Source of the DNA: Eulemur rufifrons
Taxonomy: Eukaryota > Chordata > Mammalia > Primates > Lemuridae
NCBI RefSeq assembly: GCF_041146395.1
Contig: NC_090989.1
Location: 224,038,843-224,102,842 of the forward strand
Length of the DNA stretch: 64,000 nucleotides
Direction of reading: 5' to 3'
Shown here one piece after another: positions 26,046 through 37,821 of this stretch. The notes under the pieces were generated by a model, which did not search any database, was not told the DNA's origin, and saw only the letters and a list, made by a program, of their open reading frames with translations. Within the stretch, counting starts at the first letter, position 1. Each line of letters opens with the position of its first letter. The translations under genes and the position numbers were made by a program.

Positions 26046-28384
26046 CTAAACTTTTAATGAAAATGGTGCTATGCTCCAAGTTTTCCAACCTTCCAGATTT
26101 TACAAATGATTACTAAATAAAGCCTCCATGCTGATGGTCTGTGATGTAAAAATGCATACTTATATATTTTTAAATTAGGCAGAATGAAGATTAATGTTAA
26201 GAACTTTGCTATGCCCTCTCAAATCACCGCCAAAATCATGGATCTCTTACCATTTATCTTCTCTGTGCCTATTATTGAACTGGCTTCTTTAGCAATAAAA
26301 AACTCTTTCATGATTGGTCTATTTAGATCCTTAAGGTCCTGAAAGAAGGCCCTTAGAGTCATCCAGGCCACTCGCTAGAAGTTAAAAACTTGCTCCAGGT
26401 AACATATTTAGTAAATAGAGGAGCTAGGACTTCAGTCTAGGTCTTCTGACTACTGCAGGCTTATATTTGAGGTTGAACCACAGGAATCTATTGATATTCA
26501 TACACTGTTTCTCATGGGAGATGTTTGAACAATATCTTATATGTTTTATATGGTTCCCAAATATGGCACAGAGCCTTATGTAGGGTAGGTATCTGATAAA
26601 TGTTCGATAAATGAATGTTGGGGATTCTGTTGATTTTTTTTTTAAACCCATGTGTAAATCAATACAGGGAAGTCTTCAGTTGCTAAATCCACGCAGAGTT
26701 GCCAGATGTTAGTTTGGAGACTATAGAGCATGTTGCAGCCAGGCGGAGAAGGATGAATTGTACATTACCAACAGTTATTTGGCAGCATCTAACCTAGTCA
26801 AATACCGATTTCGGATGATTTCCAGGGGAAAACAGCATATGGCTCTGAAATCTGGTACAATGTCACACATACAGTAAGTTGGCCACACTAGGCATGCGAA
26901 CCTGGAGACAAGACAGTCTTGGAAGAGAGAGACTCTGTGAGCCTAACTCAGATATTATCTCCCACAGGAAATCCCAGTGATTTATCTGGAAACTTCAAGT
27001 TGAAAATGTAGATTTGCAGCATCTGACCCACATTTTGTAGAAGCAAGCATGCAGCCTATAAAGCAGACTTGGATTGAACAGATATATCTCTCTACAGAAA
27101 TAAAATTACCTAGAATTATCCATTTTTCTTCAAGTCACAGAGTTAGCTGTGAGCATGAGTTCAAAAGTGGTTGAACAAGGCAGCAGCTAGTCCATGGGGT
27201 GCCTTTGTATGAGTTACAAAAAGCTTCCCCCTCCACGTGGACAAATCACGGAAAAGCATCCTTCCTTTGTCTGCCTTGGACTTCGGCTTCTCCTCCCCCA
27301 TTAGGCCGGGTGCCTTTGTGCAGTGCACTGACTGCACAGTCATACCTAGCTCCCCTCCCCTACTCTTGGGAAAAATTCTCTTTTTTTTTTTTTTTAAACA
27401 ACCAACCAGCCCTCTTGGAGGCCAACAATTACAAAGAACTGCCTGGGGACATCAAGGTCAAATGATTCCTTGAATGCACTTTGAAAGCACCCACTTTGGC
27501 CAAAACCACATTAGAGGATGAGAGAGTTGCTTGGAGAGTAAAGACTTGAAAGCTACTCCTCATCCAGGTTCCAACTATCAAAATTGGAACAATGGAACTA
27601 GGTCACACACGTTCTGTTTCCCCATTTCTCTGGCTAAAATGACTGCTGATCCCTGTTCACACAACACCCGCCCAAGTTCTAGGATATTTTGGATTCAGAC
27701 ATACTTTGCCCAGACAATAGCATAACTTCCTCCCTTAGTTCCAGTGATAGTCGGCAGCTTTTCCCTTTCATAATTATGCTTCCTGGTGATGGTCACCCTC
27801 CTAACTACACAGAAACATTAGTATTTCAGTAGCAAGTAATTGCGATGCTATTCTAGAATGCTTAGATTCTTACTATACATCTTAGGGCAATTTTACTACT
27901 GACATTTTAGAAGATAGTTCTAAAGCAATCAACTTATGCCAGGGGAAGGTAATTCATTCTAATAAAACTTCAATTAATCAGATGCAGGAGAATGAGAACT
28001 TCCCAACTAACCAGAAACAGTGTCTTTCTCACTCTATTTTCAAATCAGCTAACAGGTCATTATAAAGCACTCAATATGTGTTTGGTCCTTGGAGGACACA
28101 TAGGAAAATCACAGGAAAAGTGGCTATTAGAAATAATTTTTTTAATCCATGGTTTTTAAGATGTCTTACCAAGAGGCATATTTAGTGCCACATATAGCCC
28201 AATTGTCTTTATTTACTACAACTATAGTGTTGTAGAATGAGCACTGAAGTTCAGGATCATAATCATAGCTATTGTAACATCCATTGAGAATGCCTATAGA
28301 GAATCTTAGCTCTTTATCTGGAAAGCTAGACAACCATGTAACCACATCTGATTGAAGAAAAGCATGTCATCTGGTAAGATAGCT

Positions 28385-28700
28385 CCGCCTGGGCCGGCTC
28401 CTACTCTTTCTTCAGGGCACAGAGTAAATATTACCTCTTCATGGAGAGCTTTCCAGAGCCTTAGTCTAGATTAGTTCCTCCCCACTATGTATGTCCAAAT
28501 AAATTCTTTCTCTGTAATACTGTTCAATAATCTGTACAGTAATTAGAAGTTTAATGTCAATTTGCCTTCCCTGCTAGACTGTAAGCAGAGGGCAAGAATC
28601 TCAAATGTCCTGCATGCTATGGTGTTCTCAACACTGGCGAGCTGGCTGGCATATTGTGGTGTTTGGTAAATGCTCACTGAATAGATAAAAACATGAATGA
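28385..28700 (+). mobile_element. L2 3' end
   Basis: The segments 'tcttcatggagagctttcca', 'gactgtaagcagagggcaag' and 'ggtaaatgctcactgaatag' follow the L2 3'-end layout in plus orientation. Confidence 0.65.
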
Positions 28701-30828
28701 ATCAAATTTCAAATACCTTCACCATCTTGTACTAAGTTAGGAAAGGAATGTATATTTATTAGAGGGATTTTTTTGTTCAACATCACAATTTGCAATAGTA
28801 AAGGAATTTTTGTATTCACATTTAATCACAATATACTATATGTAATACACCCCACTCTCCAAACATTGCTTCTACTCAACATAGAAGGACTATATGCTAA
28901 CTTTCAGATTTAACTAAATATTATAGGTGGGCTAATCAGTGCAACTGAAATGATTTCTAAAGTTCTATTTCTAGATGAGCAAACCACACTCTAGCAAAAG
29001 GTACAATGGTAAATTGTTATTATTATAGTCTCTTAATTGGTTCATTGATTAAAATGTGACCAAAGTTGAAGTTGAAGGTTGACCAGTTAGCTCTGAAGAC
29101 AGAAGCCCTCAGTCTTCAAGCTCCAGACTCTTTAGCTGACACCATTCCATTGCCTTTATACAGGGCTGTCTGTGGTGATGCCTGGGTAAGCTTCTCTACA
29201 TCTGCTGACCAAGGGTTGGTAGCAGGTCCATTGTAAAGCACTGCATGCTGGAACTAAAATGTGATTTCAAGATTGCTAACTTACTTTATTATTTCTAAAT
29301 ACAGAAATCAAAAATGCACACACCATCCTGCACATTCAAATAACAACTCTAAAAGCCAACTGACTTCAGAATCAGTCTTCAAAGTGTGCTTTTCCTCTGA
29401 ACTAATTTCAAATGGTTCTTTTTTTGTTTCCAGGTTGAGGACAACATCAAAATGTTTCCACACCACTGCATCACTTGAAGAGGTATTAATAAGGTCAGAG
29501 CTAGCCTGACATAAATTGGATTTGGTTTTCCACATCAGCTGACTGGTATGCATTTATTTACATCGGGTTTTTTAATGTCAGCTGAACTGTTACTTGCAAA
29601 CAACTTTAGCATTGGTAGAATTTCCCAAGTTTTGAGTTTGGTAGATAGAAATAGAAGAGGAGTTGAATGAGTCATAAAGAGACTCAGTTGCTTAAATTTT
29701 GCTCCTGAAGTGTCCAAGTTTTTCATTTCCAAACTAATTTTCAAAATATAGGTCATAGTTCTGGATAGATGCCCACCGTCATGGCAATATGCTGTCTCTC
29801 AGCGTGGGCCCATTTCTGTCATATTGTCCTTCACTCACAACACCAGCATTGGACTAGTCCTTCTATCAGAGCTGGGGCATAACTATGGGCACTGATGTGG
29901 AGACTCCAGGACTTAGATCACAAGGAAGAGATGGGGAAGAGATGACGGCCAGAGACAATCTTGGTATTGATAATGTTCCTTGGGATATTGGTGGAGGCAA
30001 GAGAGAGAATGCCTAGCACAACAGAAACCCTCGACGTTTGCACAATAAATTTACCCTTGCAGAAAGAGTAGGCCACCCTTCAGACCATGTGGAGTCTCCT
30101 AACCTTCCCTCATCTTCCCCACCTCTTTACAAGGCATGAACTGGGAACTTAAACTAGTCAGCAATTTGATCAAACTGCTCCCCTACTCTCCTAGTAGCTA
30201 CTGGCTAATTTTTCCCACCTACATTTAAGGAAACCAGCATCAGTCATTCATGTGACTAGATTTTACTTGAAAATAAACAGTGCCATTTCCCCATGGGAAG
30301 ACAGAAGGAAGAACTGCAGTTGTTGAACCATGCCTCATTAAATTGCTATTTCTAAGCCAAACAGAGTCTCTCTTGGGCCCTGTTTAAGGGAAGGCACACA
30401 TCAACTTTGCTCTTGGCACCCAAGGTCACAGATATATCAGACACTTGGAGGCAGTCACAGTAAGTCCCATGAAACCCAACGAGCCACGGTGAGGCCAGAG
30501 AGGTCTCTGGGATTTCATGTCAGGGGTTGAGAGCTTTGGGGCTTTCCTTCTTGCTCCTTGAATGACCTCGTGGGGTCTCACAGGCAGGAAAGGCTTCACT
30601 GAACATTTCCACGGCAGTGGAATTCACAGGGGTCAGGGTGTGGTTATCACCAGAACAGGATTCTAATTTCATTTTGGATAGAGAAGCATTTCTACTTTAT
30701 CTCTAGGGATGTACAAAACAGATTTTTTTTTTTTCCGTCCCCATAGTCTGTTTCCTGACTCTGACCTCAAGTCAAGGACAGAAAGGAGACTGCGCTGCCT
30801 TTAGAAACCTTTTCCTTTCTGAAGCAGA

Positions 30829-30857
30829 GTGTGTGTGTGTTTTTTTGGGGGGGGGGG
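30829..30857 (+). repeat. TG, T and G simple-repeat tract
   Basis: A short (GT)n run passes directly into a T run and then a G run. It is likely to be length-variable. Confidence 0.85.
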
Positions 30858-31054
30858 TGACTTGGAGGAGGCAGAGAAATGTGAATTTGAATCAGCTTAC
30901 AGATGACTCAGAAACTGAAGAGGTCTTTTCATATCTCCACGGGACACCCTGCAAAGTTGCATTTATTTTTCTGCTTTTCTTATCATATGTGGCTCATTAA
31001 ATGCCACGATCTGTCTTGCCCAAGGGTGCTCTTTTAGCATAACTGATTTTAGTT

Positions 31055-31290
31055 AACCATTTACTAGCATTCATTATGTGCCTGGACTTAACGTGTATTA
31101 TCTTACTTAATTCTCCCAACGACTATATGAGGTAGCCACAATTATTGTTCCTATTTTCACAGATAAGAAAAAGCAGGCACAGAAAGGTTGAATAATTTGC
31201 CTAAGATAACTCAGCAAGGAGGTGGCAGAGTCGAGATGCAAACTCAAGATTCTGACTTCAAGTCTGTGCAACTTAAACATTGCTCACTGG
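31055..31290 (-). repeat. MIR-type SINE, minus orientation
   Basis: The segments 'ttcattatgtgcctggactt', 'tatgaggtagccacaattat' and 'aaggaggtggcagagtcgag' are the reverse complement of a MIR-type core. Confidence 0.8.
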
Positions 31291-31694
31291 CTTTGCAGTA
31301 GCACCAGGAGGCCTGGGGTGCTCTGGAGCAGAACATTGTGCTTAAGGATAATTTCTGGATAAAATAGGAATAGCAAAAAAAAAATGGGTTAAAAATTTTG
31401 TTGTTGAAAATCATTTCTGTTATCTACTTTTTTCCCTTAGTAAGTAGAATTTAAAGCAAACAAGAGATAGCTGGGAATTCCCCACTATCTTGAGATCATT
31501 AATCTGAACCTCAAATTTTACTGCAAAGTATTTTTACAATAGAATAAATAGAAGAATATTTTCTAACCCTAAGGGTGTACTGAAGATTATTTGTAAAAAT
31601 ATATACTTGGATTACACATGAGAGAGAGGGAGAATAAGAGATTTATCCATTCCTCAAATTGATACTCAGTCAAATAAAGGATTCTGGTAAGGGC

Positions 31695-31910
31695 TGGGGA
31701 GGGAACTGGTATTTCTTGAGCATCAGTTAGGTACCAGCCACTGTACCCGGGCTTTGTAGGACTTTCTCCTCAAACCTTCTGCATTACCCTATTCATGGTA
31801 AATATCACCAGCCCACTTCCCAGTTGAGGTTCAGGGAAGTTAAGTAACAAATCTAGGCAGTGACAAAACCAGCCTTCAAACCCTTGTCTGTGACTCCAAC
31901 GAAATAGAAT
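31695..31910 (-). repeat. MIR-type SINE, minus orientation
   Basis: 'tcttgagcatcagttaggta', 'cagttgaggttcagggaag' and 'aagtaacaaatctaggcagt' follow the reverse MIR order, diverged. Confidence 0.65.
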
Positions 31911-32106
31911 GCTGAGGAGGACCATAGCGACCTGCCTCCCATAGCAAGCAGAGATTTTACAGTATCATGGTTTCCTTGGGTTTTGTTAACAGAGAGACAT
32001 ACTGTTTCTCCTTATGGAGATTAAATATCCTTCTATATTAATTTAAAAATAACCCATATCATAGTAGGTTGTTTTAAAATAATAGTATGTCAAAATAAAG
32101 ACACAG

Positions 32107-32525
32107 CATATTAGTTTGTTTTGCATTCCTATAAAGGAATGCCAGAGGCTGGGTAACTTATTATATAAAGAAAAGAGGTATATTCAGCCCACAGTTCTGC
32201 AGACTGGACAAGAAACATGGCACCAGCATGTGCTTCTGGTGAGGGCTTCAGGGAGCTTCCAATTGTGGTGAAAGGAGAAGGGGGAGCAGGCGCGTCACAC
32301 AGTGAGAGAAGGAGCAAGAGAGAGCCCACTCTTTTAAACGACCACTCTCACACGAAAACTAACAGAGCAAGAATTCACTCATTATCACAAGAAGGGCACT
32401 AAGCCACTCATGAGGGATCTGCCGCCCTGACCAAAACAAATCCCACCAGGCCTCACCTCCAACAATGGGGATGGAACATCAAGATGAGCTTTGGAGGGCC
32501 AAGGATGCAAAATATATCACATGAT
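32107..32525 (-). mobile_element. THE1/MST-type solo LTR (ERVL-MaLR)
   Basis: Minus orientation. It begins 'ttagtttgttttgcattcct', has 'gctgggtaacttattatata', 'cacttattatcacaagaag'-like sequence ('actcattatcacaagaaggg'), 'aatcccaccaggcctcacct' and ends near 'gatgagctttgg...'. This matches the reverse complement of a THE1/MST LTR. No internal viral part is present. Confidence 0.8.
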
Positions 32526-32527
32526 AA

Positions 32528-33232
32528 CAAGGGTTAATGAAGATGTGGAAAAACTGGAACCCTCACACACTGTTGGCAGGAATGTAAAATGGTAGGCAAT
32601 TATTTCTGAAGACTATACGGCAGTTCCTTTAAGGGTTAAAGAGAGTTACCACTTGACCCAGCAATGCTACTCCTAGGTATGTACCCAAGAGAATTGAAAA
32701 CCTATGTCCACCCAAAATCTTGTGCATGAATGTCTACGGAAGTGTTATTCATAATAACCAAAAAGTGGAAACAACCCAAATGTTCATCAACCGATGAATG
32801 GATAAACAAAATGTGGTATATCCACGCAATGGAATGTTATTTGGCAATAAAAGGAAGGAAGTACTGATACATGGTATAACACAGATGAACCCTGAAAACA
32901 TTACACTAAGTGAAAGAAGCTAGTCACAATGGACCACATATTATGTGATTCCATTTATAGGAAAAATGTCCAGAGTAGGCAAATCCATAGAGACAGAAAG
33001 TAGATAGGGGCTTGCCAGGGGCTGGGGGTTGGAGAGATCTTAGAAGAAAGATGACCACCAAAGAGCACAAGGTTTCTTTTGAGAGGTGATGGAAAACATT
33101 CTGAAATTGATTGTGGTGATGACTGCACAACTCTGTAAATATACTAGAAACCACTGAAGTGTACATTTTAAATGGGTGAAATGTATGGTATGTGAATTAT
33201 ATCTCAATAATGCTGTTATATATTTATATAAA
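32528..33232 (+). mobile_element. L1M 3' fragment (ORF2 end and 3' UTR)
   Basis: Plus orientation. The L1 hallmarks are 'agatgtggaaaaactggaac', 'acccagcaatgctactccta', 'gaaacaacccaaatgttcat', 'gtggtatatccacgcaatgg' and the 3' end 'aattatatctcaataatgct' before an A-rich tail. Frames are broken throughout. Confidence 0.88.
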
Positions 33233-34027
33233 AAAACAAATTATGCATTTGGTATGCTCTCCATAAATATCCATTGAATGAATGCACCAATGTACTTTGA
33301 CTATTTTAAAAATAATACTAGTTCATTTAAATTCAAATCTGTCTTTTTGGTATCTACAGTTTGAAAATTTATGCTTATTTTGCAAAATGTGACCTGAAGT
33401 GTGCCCCAGACTCAGCTATCCTGGAGCTGAATGCTGATCTCTGTTGACACCCCAAGAGTGCTGCCACAGCACACCACACCATGCAGGGATTCCCTCTCTA
33501 CCGAACAAGACCAGCTGTGGCAAAAGAACCATCTGTGACTTGCTGACAACGAGGATGTCACTGGGTGTTAACTGCTCTCTCATCACACTCACTGAGCCAA
33601 ACCCCAGACCTGCAGAAAAACGTTGGTGTGACTCAGGGCCACTAGCCAATGAAGATGTCACTTGGGCCCTGGAATCTGGGAAAATGAACAACAATCTTCT
33701 TTTCTTCTTCCCTAGAAAAACTCTCAAGAGCAGGTCCTGGTAGCACTTACCTACTTATAGCCACATCTAAGCTCAGATGGGAGAACATGGAAGGTGGGGG
33801 GAATCAATTCCAGATAAAAATGGCAGCCAATATGCAGGGTTGTAGAGGGGAAAGGGAAATGGAATAAATAGATGTCAGAACTAGAGATCCAGTGGAGGAA
33901 TTAGCCTGATGTGAATGGTTAAATTAAAAAAAAAAAAGTATCCAAATGCTGAGTACATTGAGGAACATATGAGGTAGAATAATATTGAATAAACAGCAAA
34001 ACAAATTAGCTCCACAGACAAGCCTCA

Positions 34028-34148
34028 CAGGGGTGGGGAACCTGTGGCCTTGGGGCCACACGTGGCCTTCTGGATCCTTGAGTGTGGCCTTTTGACTGCA
34101 TCCAAATTTTACAGAACAGATCCTTTTAATAAGGGTTCCCCACCCCTG
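34028..34148. mobile_element. Short hAT-like DNA transposon copy
   Basis: This 121-bp element is bounded by a perfect 15-bp terminal inverted repeat: caggggtggggaacc at 34028-34042 and its complement at 34134-34148. The interior is near-palindromic and rich in GGCC ('gtggccttggggccac'). The 8 bp on the two sides do not match each other. Instead the left 8 bp (aagcctca) recur at 34264-34271. Confidence 0.75.
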
Positions 34149-34529
34149 CACGGGCCTCCACCAAATGGTGCCCAAGCCGTCCTCATCAGTGAACAAAAAC
34201 CTCCCAAAGATACTTTAGGAAGCACTTTATGTCGCTTGAATTCTATACTAACAAAAATAAAATAAGCCTCATAATTAGGAAAAGTCTGTCCTGAGGGCTC
34301 TACGTAAAGTGGCAGTGGGAATGTGGTACAAAACTGGAACAGTCTTATCTGGGGCACAGGGGCTCAAAGATGCCTCCTGAGCTCCTGACTTCGTATCTGC
34401 CAGGACTGATTCATTGTTATTTCAGAGTGAATTCAGTCCAGTCCACAAGAAATCTTCCTTGAGTGAAACAAAACACAGCCAGGGAAATGTATTGTACACT
34501 CTCTATATAAAGGATAGCTAGGAGCTTTT

Positions 34530-34690
34530 GTGTATTTTGTTTCATTCCATTTCTAAAACAATTTTGTGAGATAGGTATTTTACAGATGAGGAAGTAATTG
34601 TAGTTCAAAGAAATCAAGCAACTTTCCCAAAATCACACAACTATTAAGTGGCAGGGAGGGCTAGGATGTGATTCTGAGTCTTTTAACTTC
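34530..34690 (-). repeat. MIR-type SINE, minus orientation
   Basis: 'ttttacagatgaggaagtaa', 'aactttcccaaaatcacaca' and 'aagtggcagggagggctagg' are the reverse complement of the MIR core. Confidence 0.8.
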
Positions 34691-34953
34691 TTATCCACTA
34701 TTTTCTCTACTACCATTTTCCAAAGTGAGGCTGTAATCCATTTGTTGGGCCACTGAAGGGCTTCTAGAATGAAAGAATGACTTTTTTATATACATGAAAG
34801 ATTATCATAAAACTAAGCAAACCAGAGAGAGATTATCAAGAGGGAAACAAGAGAGCATTGGGATTTGGAATATCTGTACCTCAGGAGACCCTAGGAAAAG
34901 GAGGATATAGTATATACTAGTCAAATTAAAATAGCAGTAACTACCATGATACA

Positions 34954-35031
34954 AGGGCTGTCCGGAAAGTATGCAGCCATTGTTAATGTAATGAGAATGG
35001 GTACATGGCTGGATACTTTCTGGACAGCCCT
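34954..35031. mobile_element. 78-bp mariner MITE (hairpin)
   Basis: This tiny element is almost entirely inverted repeat. Its left 27 nt (agggctgtccggaaag...) and right 27 nt (...ctttctggacagccct) pair at 25 positions plus one G-U. The ends equal the two ends of the longer mariner at 47579-48165: the left arm continues into 'ccattgttaat' as at that element's 5' end, and the right arm matches 'ccagccatgta' of its 3' end. It is therefore a deletion derivative with no coding sequence. Confidence 0.85.
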
Positions 35032-35382
35032 CATGTGTAGTCCCAAAAGACCTGAAGCTTCTGACTTATTTTATAGTCTGTACTTATGAAGAATGTATAA
35101 AAACATAAGAATCTGGAAATTTTAGAATGGAACTTCTCTTAATGTTACTCATAGTGTGTTATTTAGACTATAAATGCTAACATATGCTCCCAGAGGGGTC
35201 AATATTTGCCATTGCCAATAAATAAACAAAACTGAGAAATAAAACGGTTGTAGTAGCTATTAACCTCTCCATGATTCACGAAGACGAGACCATAATAGAC
35301 TGTGTGGTTGACTTTGCCACTCATCTATGATAATCATTCTCATCCATATGTCTTCCTTTTGGGTTTTCTGGGCAAATTTTTC

Positions 35383-35726
<344 letters not shown>

Positions 35727-35987
35727 CTGGGCAAATTTTTCAATTGATTCTTCCCTACCAGGGTACCAAACCCATCTGGCTAAGCTCCTATGATTCCTTA
35801 ATGACATAAGGTAATAGAATGTGAAATATCCCTGTACCTGGCGGTCCCAAGGGCAGGGATCTTTTGCTCTTGGAAACTTTTCTGAATCCATCACCAATAA
35901 TGGCCACCACACAAGAGCACTTGCAGGCTACAAGTATTTTAGAAGGAAATGATGGGTCTATATATATTTGAGATATTGGCCCATCTG

Positions 35988-36165
35988 TTACCAAGTAGAA
36001 AGAATACTGGACAGAGAGGACCCATGTTCTAATTCACTCTCTGCCACTAACTAGTTAGTGACCTTCATCAAGGGCTTTCCTCTTTCCTGGCTGCAGAGAT
36101 CTCAACTGTAGAATGAGGGCTCAGAGTAGATCATCCCTAAAGATCTCTCCAATTCTAGTACACTT
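35988..36165 (+). repeat. MIR-type SINE
   Basis: 'agaatactggacagagagga', 'actctctgccactaactagt' and 'ctgtagaatgagggctcaga' follow the MIR order in plus orientation. It ends about 50 bp from exon 9's donor. Confidence 0.65.
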
Positions 36166-36216
36166 TGGTCACTGGTTCTGTCTAACAACCTGTTTTAGTG
36201 GCTCCATAGCGAGTAC

Positions 36217-36400
36217 CTGTTTCTTGGTCACGGTGCCATCCACAGGGTCCACGTACTCAAAGCTATCTGTCTTCGCCACACTGTAGACGTGGCTTCCCAC
36301 GGCAAACTGCTGGCCAACGAAGGACTTGCCTGTGACCAGGGCCTCCAGGTCCCTCATGATGTAATACGTCGTCTTGGGCTCCAGCCCCACATAGTCAAAC
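36217..36400 (-). CDS. PGM5: PGM5 exon 9 (start of domain 4)
   Basis: This 184-nt minus-strand exon has a strong acceptor (CTGCCCTCCCTCACCAG) and the donor ACAG|GTACTC. After one base completing an Arg codon it encodes 61 codons, FDYVGLEPKTTYYIMRDLEA through VDPVDGTVTKKQ. It aligns to PGM1 residues 428-488. The TTYYIMRDLEALV and FEYVDPVDGTVTKKQ stretches fit PGM5 and differ clearly from the PGM1 equivalents (GANKMMKDLEALM, SDPVDGSISRNQ), so this exon separates the paralogues. The exon ends in phase 0 and joins exon 10 directly. The donor lacks G at position +5. Confidence 0.95.
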
Positions 36401-36579
36401 CTGGTGAGGGAGGGCAGGACACAGGATGAACAAGAACCTAAAAACCTAATCAGAGAAGCAGCAATTGGGTGGGCCCCTTAAGGTCATCTAATCACTGTTT
36501 CTGTTTTCAGGGAAGGCAGCCCAGAAAAGCGCCCTCAGCCAGCCTCCCCTCTCCCACCTGGCCCTTATCATCCACCCTC

Positions 36580-37145
36580 CCTGCAGCCGCCCGAGTGATC
36601 TTGTGAAAATCAAATCATGCCACTCCTTTCCTTAAAACCCCTCCAAAAACACCCATCAGGTTGAAAACAAAACTCAAAGCCCTAACCACAGTCTATCAGG
36701 CACGTGGGATCCGGCCCATCCACCTTAGTGACTTTGTCCTGCTTTGACCTTGCTCACTTGTTCCAGCCACGCTGGCCTCCTCTCCTGTGCTCAACGACAC
36801 TTCACCCTTTCCTGCCTCCCAGCCTCTGCCCGCGCCATGTGTTCCATCTACCTCATACGCTCTTCCTCCTGGCTGATTCTCTGCCTTCAATATTCAAACT
36901 TGCTGTCCCCTCCAGGAAGTGACCTCTGACCATCCATCTAAGATAGCTCCCCCCCTCCCTTTCTCTCATCCTCCTTTACATTTTCTTTTGGTAGTTATCC
37001 CAACCTGTATCTCGTTTGTATACCTGTTTACTTATTGTCTGTCTTTGCCAACCAGAATGTGAGCTCTGGGAGGACAGGGATCTTAGCTGCCTTGTTCTCT
37101 GCTACTTCTGGCTCATAAGAAGTACCATATAGTAGGTAGGAAATG
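36580..37145 (+). mobile_element. L2 3' end
   Basis: The segments 'aggaagtgacctctgaccat', 'ttacttattgtctgtctttg', 'gagctctgggaggacaggga' and 'catatagtaggtagg' give the L2 3' end in plus orientation. The upstream C/T-rich part (from 36590) belongs to the same element. Confidence 0.8.
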
Positions 37146-37149
37146 ACAG

Positions 37150-37222
37150 GTTGGAGGAAGGAAAAGAAAGAAGAAAGCAAAGAGAAAAATTAAGGAAGGC
37201 AAAGAGGGAGAGAGAAAGGGAA
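37150..37222 (+). repeat. GA-rich low-complexity tract
   Basis: A purine-only tract of AAGG/AAAG-type units follows the L2 end directly. Confidence 0.8.
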
Positions 37223-37775
37223 CAGAACATGCTATACAACTCTCTTAGAAACTTGGGAGAAATGTCACAATTGTTCTATTTTGAAAGTTCTCCTAGCCAA
37301 GAGCATCCAATATAACAAAGAGGCCGGGAGGTGATTAGAAAAAAAAAAGAAAAACTAAAAATAACACTTACTGCATTTGCTGTTGTGGGTTTAAAATGAT
37401 AATGCATACCAAGCAGCTGGCACAGTGCCAGACATGTCAGAGACCTAGTGGCAAACCCAGGAGGGTCCGTTTAGGAGGGAAGCCCTGGGAGGGGCAGCTG
37501 TGCCCCCGTGGCTGTGGTGGGATCTCACATTTGGGCTTCCTGCAGCACACAGAAAGGATGAGAGTTCTCAGAGCAAACTGAAAGAAGGAAGCTCTGAATA
37601 GCTGTAACTATTTTTTTTTCCACTCAAGATCTTTTAAGACATCCAGTAAACATCAGGGTATTCGGCAAGATAGAAAATATGGAATGATACCGTGTCCAGC
37701 AATGGGTTCCCTGCATCTGTATCCCTTTTTATAATTCTATTCTTCCTAGACAAGGTGCTTCTTCCCCAGCCTCAG

Positions 37776-37821
37776 GAAAAAAATCAAATCAAATCAAATA
37801 ATAAAATAAAATAAAAATAAG
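37776..37821 (+). repeat. (AATC)n/(AATAA)n A-rich simple repeat
   Basis: This short compound repeat has AAATC units followed by AAAT/AATAA units. Confidence 0.8.

Noticed and set aside
36169..36390. 73-codon minus frame starting at Met
   Set aside because: It is PGM5 exon 9 plus intron read-through; the true exon starts before this Met, at 36400, and stops at 36217.
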